12,041 nucleotides of DNA from the NCBI GenBank assembly GCA_021154065.1, contig JAJKJG010000354.1:1-12041 (forward strand), written 5' to 3'. The position numbers and the translations under genes were made by a program. This DNA is from Methylobacterium sp. GTDB lineage: Bacteria > Pseudomonadota > Alphaproteobacteria > Rhizobiales > Beijerinckiaceae. Positions 7,279-12,041 of the stretch are shown here, piece by piece; position 1 is the first letter of the stretch, and every line of letters begins with the position of its first letter. The notes below the pieces were generated by a model that saw only the letters and a program-made list of their open reading frames with translations, searched no databases and was not told the DNA's origin.

Positions 7279-7761
7279 TCAGGCCGCCATCTCGCGATAG
7301 GGGTCCGCGATCCCAAGCCGCGCCAGGGCTTCGACCTCGAGCGCCTCCATGATCTCCGCCTCGGCTTCGGTCTCGTGATCGTAGCCGAGAAGGTGCAGGA
7401 CGCCGTGGACAATAAGGTGCGTCGCGTGGTCCGCCAAGGTCTTGCTCTCGCTTTCCGCCTCGCGCGCCACCGTTCCGAAGGCGAGCGCGACGTCGCCGAG
7501 CGGCTGGCGTCCCGGCGTTCCGGGGGGCGGATTTGCCGGAAAGGACAGAACGTTCGTGGCCATGTCCTTGCCGCGCCAGGCGCGATTCAGCGCCCGAACA
7601 GCCTCGTCGTCGGTAAGAAGCAGGCTGAGCTCGACATCCTCCTGTCGCGGCGGGTTCTTGGCGACCGCCAGCGCGGCCTCGACGGCGCGGCGCGCCAGCG
7701 CCTCGACGTCGCCGAGCGCCGCCCAGCGCTCCGACGTGGCGGCAAGATCGAGCGCGATCAC
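7279..7761 (-). CDS. ybeY: Endoribonuclease YbeY (rRNA maturation factor)
   Basis: A 160-residue single-domain zinc-dependent RNase needed for 16S rRNA 3'-end maturation and ribosome quality control. The metal site HGVLHLLGYDH (119-129) gives the three histidines of the family. The other conserved segments are LLLTDDEAVRALNRAWRGKDMATNVLSFP and PLGDVALA. The start GTG 7761 overlaps the phoH stop as GTGA; an AGAGG about 13 bases upstream is too far to be a good ribosome site, so coupling to phoH is likely. Nothing is missing, and length is normal. Confidence 0.96.
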   Translation of the reverse strand: MIALDLAATSERWAALGDVEALARRAVEAALAVAKNPPRQEDVELSLLLTDDEAVRALNRAWRGKDMATNVLSFPANPPPGTPGRQPLGDVALAFGTVAREAESESKTLADHATHLIVHGVLHLLGYDHETEAEAEIMEALEVEALARLGIADPYREMAA

Positions 7762-8867
7762 GGCTCGCGGCCGCCTCTGCGCGCCGGCACGATCGCGGCC
7801 GCCGCGTCGGCGTCGTAGGCGGTGACGATGCGGCGCACGAGATCGTGGCGCACCACGTCGACATCGCGGAAGATGATCCGGCTGATGCCCTCGACGCCCG
7901 ACAGGATGCGCGTCGCCTCGATCAGGCCGGATTTCTGCCCCGGCGGCAGGTCGACCTGGGTCGGGTCGCCGGTCACGATCATGCGCGAGCCCTCGCCGAG
8001 ACGGGTCAGGAACATCTTCATCTGCATCGTCGTGGTGTTCTGCGCCTCGTCGAGAAGCACGACGGCGTTCGTCAAGGTGCGGCCGCGCATGAAGGCGAGC
8101 GGCGCGATCTCGATCATGCCGGTCGCAAGCCCGCGCTCGACGTGGCGCGCCTCCATGAAGTCGTAAAGCGCGTCGTAGATCGGGCGCAGGTAGGGATCGA
8201 CCTTCTCGCGCATGTCGCCGGGCAGGAAGCCGAGCCGTTCGCCGGCCTCGACGGCGGGGCGCGACAGGATGAGCCGCTCGGCCTGGCCCTGCTCGAGGAG
8301 CGACACCGCGTGCCCGACCGCAAGCCAGGTCTTGCCGGTGCCGGCCGGGCCCTCGGCGAAGACGAGCTCGTTCTGGCGCAGCGCCTTGATGTAGGCATCC
8401 TGCGCGGCGTTGCGGGCCCGCACCGGCCCACGCTTGCGGGTCGCGACCTGGTCGAAGCCCGGGCGCGCACCGGCCGGCGCTTCCGCGCGTGCCGGAAACA
8501 GGTTGCCCTGCAGCACGCTCTCCTGGATCGCGCCGTCGACGTCGCCGAGCGACAGCGGCGCGCCGCCGCGCACCCGGTCGTAGAGTCCCTCGAGCACGCG
8601 CCTTGCCTGCTCGGAGGCGTCGGGCGCGCCTTTCAGCACGACGCGGTTGCCGTTGGCATTGGCGACGACCCCGAGCCGGCGCTCGAGATGGGCGAGATTC
8701 TGGTCGTAATGACCGAAAAGGAGGCTGGCGAGCCGGTTGTCGTCGAAGGTGAGGGTGATCTCGGCGGTCTCGTCGACGACGCCCGGGGGAGGTGGAGGGA
8801 CGGCCTTGCCGCGCTGCCCCCGCGCCGTCGCGCTGTCCGATGGCCTCAAATCGCGCTCTCCCTTCAC
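7758..8867 (-). CDS. phoH: PhoH-family ATPase
   Basis: A 369-residue cytoplasmic P-loop NTPase of the PhoH/YbeZ type, thought to act with YbeY in RNA metabolism. The N-terminal 30 residues are charged and Pro-rich (VPPPPPGV). A KH-like domain follows (about 35-100: [25 protein letters not shown]). The ATPase domain contains Walker A GPAGTGKT (173-180), [25 protein letters not shown], Walker [10 protein letters not shown] (269-277), and the sensor-like [13 protein letters not shown]. The chosen start is GTG 8867, which overlaps the miaB stop as GTGA. No clear Shine-Dalgarno stands before it, in line with coupled translation. Reading further upstream in this frame gives only the Arg-rich shadow of miaB. 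Confidence 0.95.
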   Translation of the reverse strand: MKGERDLRPSDSATARGQRGKAVPPPPPGVVDETAEITLTFDDNRLASLLFGHYDQNLAHLERRLGVVANANGNRVVLKGAPDASEQARRVLEGLYDRVRGGAPLSLGDVDGAIQESVLQGNLFPARAEAPAGARPGFDQVATRKRGPVRARNAAQDAYIKALRQNELVFAEGPAGTGKTWLAVGHAVSLLEQGQAERLILSRPAVEAGERLGFLPGDMREKVDPYLRPIYDALYDFMEARHVERGLATGMIEIAPLAFMRGRTLTNAVVLLDEAQNTTTMQMKMFLTRLGEGSRMIVTGDPTQVDLPPGQKSGLIEATRILSGVEGISRIIFRDVDVVRHDLVRRIVTAYDADAAAAIVPARRGGREP

Positions 8868-10213
8868 GCCGCCGCCGTGAGCGCCGCGGCATCCGCCGCC
8901 TCGCCGAAGAGGCTGTTCGACCCCGCCCGGACGATCCGGACCGGCACGATATCGCCGATCTGCCGGCGGCCGGCCTCGATCTGCACCGCCTGGAGATACG
9001 GCGACTTGCCGGCGAGCTGGCCGGCATGGCGGCCCGGCTTCTCCAGAAGGACGTCGACCTCGCGCCCGACGGTTGCGCGGTTGAAGGCCTGGCGCTGGGC
9101 CTCGAGCAGCGCCTGCAGGCGCGCCAGGCGCTCGGCCATGACCGGCTCCGGCACCCGACCGGCAAGCTCGGCGCCCGGCGTTCCCGGCCGCGGGCTGTAC
9201 TTGAACGAGAAGGCGCTCGCGAAACCGACGTCCGCGACAAGCCGCATCGTGTCCTCGAACTCGCTCTCCGTCTCGCCCGGGAAGCCGACGATGAAGTCGG
9301 ACGAGAGGGCGATGTCGGGGCGCGCCCGGCGCACGCGATCGATCAGGCGGCGGTATTCGTCGCCCGTATGCCGGCGGTTCATGGCCGCGAGCACGCGGTC
9401 CGAGCCCGCCTGCACCGGCAGATGCAGATAGGGCATGAGCGCCGCGAGATCGCGATGGCCCGCGATCAGCGCGTCGTCCATGTCGCGCGGATGGCTCGTC
9501 GTATAGCGCAGGCGGGCGAGGCCCGGGATCTCGGCGAGGCGCTCCAAGAGGCGCGCGAGCGGCCACACGCGCCCGTCCGGCCCGTCGCCGTGATAGACGT
9601 TGACGTTCTGCCCGATGAGCGTGATCTCGCGCACCCCGGCGTCGGCGAGGCGCTCGGCCTCGGCGACGATCTTGGCGGCCGGCCGCGAGACCTCGGCGCC
9701 GCGGGTGTAGGGCACGACGCAAAAGGTGCAGAACTTGTCGCAGCCTTCCTGGATCGTCAGGAAGGCGGTTGCGCCGCGGCCGCGCACTGCCGGGAGATGG
9801 TCGAACTTGTCCTCGACCGGGAATTCGGTGTCGACCACCCCGCCCTCACCGGCAGCGCGGGCGATGAGCGCGGGCAGGCGGTGATAGCTCTGCGGGCCGA
9901 CGACCACGTCGACCACCGGCGCGCGGCGGATGATCTCCCGGCCTTCGGCCTGGGCGACGCAGCCGGCGACGACGACCTTCGTGGCGCGACCCTCCGCCGC
10001 CCGGGCGCGCTTCGTCTGCCGCACCCGGCCAAGCTCGGAATAGACCTTCTCGGCCGCCTTCTCGCGGATGTGGCAGGTGTTGAGGATGACGACGTCGGCC
10101 TCCGCCATGTCGGCCGTCTCGGTGAAGCCCTCGGGCGCGAGAACGTCCGCCATGCGCTCGGCGTCGTAGACGTTCATCTGGCAGCCGTAGGATTTGACGA
10201 AAAGCTTCTTCAC
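8864..10213 (-). CDS. miaB: tRNA-2-methylthio-N6-dimethylallyladenosine synthase MiaB
   Basis: Radical-SAM methylthiotransferase that modifies i6A37 of tRNAs reading UNN codons. The 449-residue protein has the N-terminal MTTase domain with the three auxiliary-cluster cysteines Cys11 (SYGCQMN), Cys47 ([10 protein letters not shown]) and Cys85 (VAGCVAQ). The radical-SAM CxxxCxxC is at Cys158, Cys162 and Cys165 ([15 protein letters not shown]). Further matches are [17 protein letters not shown] and [19 protein letters not shown], and [19 protein letters not shown]-terminal TRAM domain (about 385-440) ends in [12 protein letters not shown] 10213 gives the N-terminus [13 protein letters not shown] usual in alphaproteobacteria. 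An in-frame ATG at 10267 would add 18 unconserved residues and lies in the loop of a hairpin without a Shine-Dalgarno. It depends on SAM from metK and on the i6A made by MiaA, which is not in the window. Confidence 0.96.
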   Translation of the reverse strand: MKKLFVKSYGCQMNVYDAERMADVLAPEGFTETADMAEADVVILNTCHIREKAAEKVYSELGRVRQTKRARAAEGRATKVVVAGCVAQAEGREIIRRAPVVDVVVGPQSYHRLPALIARAAGEGGVVDTEFPVEDKFDHLPAVRGRGATAFLTIQEGCDKFCTFCVVPYTRGAEVSRPAAKIVAEAERLADAGVREITLIGQNVNVYHGDGPDGRVWPLARLLERLAEIPGLARLRYTTSHPRDMDDALIAGHRDLAALMPYLHLPVQAGSDRVLAAMNRRHTGDEYRRLIDRVRRARPDIALSSDFIVGFPGETESEFEDTMRLVADVGFASAFSFKYSPRPGTPGAELAGRVPEPVMAERLARLQALLEAQRQAFNRATVGREVDVLLEKPGRHAGQLAGKSPYLQAVQIEAGRRQIGDIVPVRIVRAGSNSLFGEAADAAALTAAA

Positions 10214-10255
10214 CAATTCTCGCCTGTGGACCGCCGGGCGGCCGCTCCCCCTGAC

Positions 10256-10304
10256 GCCGAACCTCATTTAGGCGGTTCGGCCGCTCAAGAGAATAGAAAA
10301 CCGC
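10256..10304 (-). other. Overlapping inverted repeats between plsC and miaB
   Basis: An 8-bp perfect inverted repeat, GCCGAACC (10256-10263) and GGTTCGGC (10274-10281), with a 10-base loop. The right arm overlaps GCGGTT (10272-10277), which can instead pair with AACCGC at 10299-10304. The two pairings exclude each other. There is no T-run, so it is not a simple terminator. It lies in the 107-base gap, about 43 bases before the miaB start. Confidence 0.5.
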
Positions 10305-10320
10305 AATTCCCGCCTGTCGT

Positions 10321-11175
10321 TCACGGCTGCGCACCGACGGCCAGTGCTACGTCGCGCTTGTCCATGGCCTTCGGGTTCGGCCCTTCGGGCCGCGCCGGAA
10401 CGACAGCCGCGTGAAAGGCCCGCCGCACCGCCGCCTCGGCCTTGGCGGTCGCGCGCTTGCGATCGGTCGCGGCGTCGAAGGGGATCGGCGCCCCGAAGGT
10501 AACCCGCGCCTCGAACGGGCCGCCGGCGAGGAACGCCGCGAGGTGTGGCGCCAGGTCCATGTCGCCGTACCAGGCGATCTCCGGCCGGTCTCGCCGGGTC
10601 AGCGGCAGGCCGTTTCGCCGCGTGTAGGTGATCGCGAGCGGCTGCAGCTGGATCGTCCCGGCGCCCGAGGCCGAGAGTGCCGCCCGCGCCGCGCCGACGA
10701 GCGACGAGCGGAACGGCAGCACGCGGTTGCCGTCGCTCGAGGTGCCTTCCGGGAACAGCACGATGATGTCGCCCCCGGCGAGGCGCCGGGCGACCGTCGC
10801 GTTCACCTCGGCCGTATGGGCGCGGCGGGCGCGATCGATGAAGACGGTCCGTTGCAGCCGTGCGAAGAGGCCGACCACCGGCCAGCGCTCGACCTCCGAT
10901 TTCGCGACGAAGGACAGCGGGCCGAGGCTGCCGATGACCGAGATGTCGAGCCAGGAGACGTGGTTTGCCAAGACGAGCACCGGGACGTCGCGGGCGAGAC
11001 GCCCGTTGACCGCGATCCGCAGCCCGAACATCGCCAGGAACAGGCGGTGGAAATAAACCGGCAGCCATCCGGCAAGGCGCCAGCCGAGCCGGATCGCGAG
11101 ATATTGCAGGGGCAGGGCGGCGAAAAAGAAGAGCGCCTGGACGAGAAGCCTCAGCCCGACCGAGACCCTTCTCAT
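10321..11175 (-). CDS. plsC: 1-acyl-sn-glycerol-3-phosphate acyltransferase (PlsC family; possibly OlsA)
   Basis: A 284-residue membrane-bound acyltransferase of the PlsC superfamily. An N-terminal hydrophobic helix (residues 6-28, LLVQALFFFAALPLQYL) anchors it. The catalytic motif is NHVSWLD (H72-x4-D77), followed by FVAKSEVERWPVVG and FIDR. The acceptor motif is FPEGTSSDG (141-149), and LQPLAITYTRRNG completes the four blocks. The usual reaction is acylation of lysophosphatidic acid to phosphatidic acid. In Sinorhizobium meliloti, OlsA, the lyso-ornithine-lipid acyltransferase, is of this family and, as I recall, also lies beside miaB. An ornithine-lipid role is therefore possible; no olsB is in the window. 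ATG 11175 follows the fur stop by 10 bases without a clear Shine-Dalgarno; the in-frame reading upstream lies inside fur and is not conserved. Confidence 0.9.
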   Translation of the reverse strand: MRRVSVGLRLLVQALFFFAALPLQYLAIRLGWRLAGWLPVYFHRLFLAMFGLRIAVNGRLARDVPVLVLANHVSWLDISVIGSLGPLSFVAKSEVERWPVVGLFARLQRTVFIDRARRAHTAEVNATVARRLAGGDIIVLFPEGTSSDGNRVLPFRSSLVGAARAALSASGAGTIQLQPLAITYTRRNGLPLTRRDRPEIAWYGDMDLAPHLAAFLAGGPFEARVTFGAPIPFDAATDRKRATAKAEAAVRRAFHAAVVPARPEGPNPKAMDKRDVALAVGAQP

Positions 11176-11185
11176 GAAGGCCCGA

Positions 11186-11644
11186 TCATGCCGGGCCGTC
11201 CTCGTCGAGCGGCACCGCGTAGAGCTCGAGCCGGTGATAGACGACCCGGTAGCCGAGCCGCTTCGCAATCTCGGTCTGCAGCGCCTCGATCTCCTCGGAG
11301 CGGAACTCGATGACGCCGCCGGTCGCGAGATCGATCAGATGGTCGTGGTGCTGGCGCGGCGCGCGCTCGTAGCGTGCCCGGCCGTCCCTGAGCTCGAGAC
11401 GCTCGATGATGCCCTCGGTCTCGAGGAGCTTGACGGTGCGGTACACCGTCGACAGCGAGATGCGGTCGTCGACCGCGGCGGCGCGGCGATGGAGCTCGAC
11501 GACGTCCGGGTGATCCGCGGCCTCGCCGAGGATCCGGGCGATGACCCGGCGCTGGCCGGTCATGCGCAAGCCTTTGGTCCGGCAGGCGCGCTCGAGCGCG
11601 CTGCCGATCCGGCGGGCGGGTCTCTCTGCGTGCTCGGCCGTCAC
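11186..11644 (-). CDS. fur: Fur-family metal-dependent regulator (Fur/Mur type)
   Basis: A 152-residue transcriptional repressor. The winged-helix part is RMTGQRRVIARILGEAADHPDVVELHRRA and ISLSTVYRTVKLLETEGIIERLEL (about 27-84). The dimerisation and metal domain contains GRARYE, HHDHLIDLATGGVIEF (99-114) and VYHRLELYAVPL. The likely metal ligands are His45, the HHDH at 99-102, Glu113 and His137. The only cysteine is Cys21, so the structural Cys4 zinc site of enterobacterial Fur is absent, as in rhizobial Fur/Mur proteins. Several of those respond to manganese rather than iron. GTG 11644 is preferred as start because a promoter-like element at 11678-11706 would leave a leader of about 27 bases. 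A longer frame from GTG 11737 would place the promoter inside the gene. It is the first gene of the operon, 10 bases before plsC. Confidence 0.88.
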   Translation of the reverse strand: MTAEHAERPARRIGSALERACRTKGLRMTGQRRVIARILGEAADHPDVVELHRRAAAVDDRISLSTVYRTVKLLETEGIIERLELRDGRARYERAPRQHHDHLIDLATGGVIEFRSEEIEALQTEIAKRLGYRVVYHRLELYAVPLDEDGPA

Positions 11645-11677
11645 CAGCGCCCCGGCGTCGTTCGTCTCCAGGGTTCG

Positions 11678-11706
11678 GTATAGGGAGCGCCCCGCTCCCC
11701 GTCCAC
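11678..11706 (-). promoter_or_regulatory. Candidate fur operon promoter with palindromic spacer
   Basis: GTGGAC (11706-11701), 17 bases, CTATAC (11683-11678) on the minus strand: 9 of 12 matches to the rhizobial CTTGAC-N17-CTATAT. The spacer is almost exactly filled by the 17-base dyad GGGAGCG-CCC-CGCTCCC (11683-11699). Predicted start of transcription is near 11671, about 27 bases before GTG 11644. Confidence 0.45.
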
Positions 11707-11814
11707 GGGCGCGTTGCGAAAGGTCGGACAAGCGCACGGGCGCTCAGGATTAGTCGCCCGAATGCGACGGCCGAAGCCTCTGTCAGGGGCGCTTGCAAGA
11801 GCTTGATGCCGTCG

Positions 11815-11891
11815 CGTCATCCCGGACGCGCGCGGCGCGACGCGAGCGTCGGAAGGTCCCGGATAGCCGCTTCGCGGCTTCCGGGATGACG
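11815..11891. repeat. REP-like palindromic element
   Basis: Outer arms CGTCATCCCGG (11815-11825) and CCGGGATGACG (11881-11891) are perfect 11-bp inverted repeats, 12 bp with the inner A/T pair. The right arm also pairs with an inner TCCCGGA (11857-11863), next to AGCCGC-TTC-GCGGCT (11865-11879), giving a 13-bp hairpin with one bulged base. GTCATCCCGG-type ends are typical of dispersed intergenic palindromes in Hyphomicrobiales. It lies between fur and a gene or RNA read the other way, and no T-run marks it as a terminator. Confidence 0.7.
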
Positions 11892-11907
11892 GCTCTTGAA
11901 AATAGTC

Positions 11908-11936
11908 CTTGACACTCGCAGAACCATGTCCTACAT
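11908..11936 (+). promoter_or_regulatory. Strong housekeeping-type promoter reading out of the right edge
   Basis: CTTGAC (11908-11913), exactly 17 bases, CTACAT (11931-11936): 11 of 12 matches to the rhizobial consensus CTTGAC-N17-CTATAT. The expected start of transcription is about 11942-11944, at the beginning of a GC-rich folded leader. Confidence 0.7.
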
Positions 11937-11938
11937 CT

Positions 11939-12041
11939 CTCCCGTCCCGTCCGCCGGGGGACGCTCTCGCGAGGCGTCGTTAGGGTGGGACGGGAGCGGC
12001 GCCTGCGGCCGGAGGGGAACGTGACCTCCGGGCTCGGGAGG
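11939..12041 (+). promoter_or_regulatory. Structured 5' leader, candidate cis-acting riboregulator (class unknown)
   Basis: Three nested or successive stems are visible. CTCCCGTCCC (11939-11948) pairs with GGGACGGGAG (11987-11996) and extends by two G-U and two C-G pairs. Inside it, GACGC/GCGTC (11960-11964, 11974-11978) forms a hairpin. Downstream, CCGGAGG (12009-12015) pairs with CCTCCGG (12025-12031) around a 9-base loop holding GTG 12021. CCTCC 12025-12029 could instead pair with GGAGG 12037-12041. It does not match any riboswitch consensus I know; a plain structured small RNA is also possible. The first stem begins a few bases before the predicted start of transcription. Confidence 0.4.
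12021..12041 (+). CDS. Possible start of a divergent gene, cut by window edge
   Basis: GTG at 12021 is preceded by GGAGG (12011-12015) with a 5-base spacer and opens seven codons reading MTSGLGR before the window ends. About 78 bases separate it from the predicted start of transcription. Seven residues do not allow any family to be named, and the GTG may be chance in GC-rich DNA. Confidence 0.35.

Noticed and set aside
7845..9431. 528-codon plus-strand frame opposite phoH and miaB
   Set aside because: It crosses two well-supported genes in antisense and shows no domain or signal.
12009..12041. Start of RNase P RNA, suggested by a GAGG...CCGGGCTC resemblance
   Set aside because: The conserved GAGGAAAGTCCGGGCTCC order is not kept; the likeness comes from GC-rich hairpin sequence.
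1..12041. CRISPR array, tRNA, rRNA or insertion sequence
   Set aside because: No regularly spaced repeats, cloverleaf, rRNA segment or transposase frame was seen on either strand.

Overview
The window is GC-rich chromosomal DNA with the codon use and gene order of an alphaproteobacterium, most likely a member of the Hyphomicrobiales (Rhizobiales). The evidence is the run fur, plsC, miaB, phoH, ybeY, corC, lnt, praR-type regulator, metK, trmB, all on the minus strand. Another pointer is a right-edge promoter close to the CTTGAC-N17-CTATAT consensus described for rhizobial housekeeping promoters. I cannot name a genus.

Layout, read in the direction of transcription (right to left). A Fur/Mur-type metal regulator (11186-11644) starts the cluster behind a candidate promoter whose 17-bp spacer is a palindrome. 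Then come a 1-acyl-glycerol-phosphate-type acyltransferase (10321-11175), the tRNA methylthiotransferase MiaB (8864-10213), PhoH (7758-8867), the rRNA-maturation endoribonuclease YbeY (7279-7761), a CorC/HlyC-type CBS protein (6137-7258), apolipoprotein N-acyltransferase Lnt (4509-6140) and a small XRE-type regulator of the PraR/PhrR family (4075-4512). Four junctions are 4-base start/stop overlaps (GTGA or ATGA), which suggests one translationally coupled transcript. A strong hairpin terminator or attenuator (3953-3988), flanked by short direct repeats and a duplicated motif, separates this operon from metK (2682-3881) and trmB (1954-2670).

Further left are a DUF1003 inner-membrane protein (1242-1862) and the start of a TAXI-type TRAP transporter solute-binding protein (1-996). 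That last gene runs off the left edge and has no ordinary start codon in front of its signal peptide. The gap between them (997-1241) holds only a weak 5-bp inverted repeat and no promoter I would defend.

The 376 bases right of fur (11645-12020) contain the fur promoter, a REP-like palindromic element (11815-11891), and a strong plus-strand promoter (11908-11936). The promoter drives a highly folded leader ending in a possible GTG start at 12021 whose Shine-Dalgarno sequence is paired with an anti-Shine-Dalgarno. The stretch 11707-11814 holds nothing else I can identify.

Most of the window is a conserved housekeeping operon serving tRNA and rRNA maturation, membrane lipid and lipoprotein acylation, and SAM supply. 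The least explained parts are the right-edge leader, the metK upstream region and the fur promoter palindrome.
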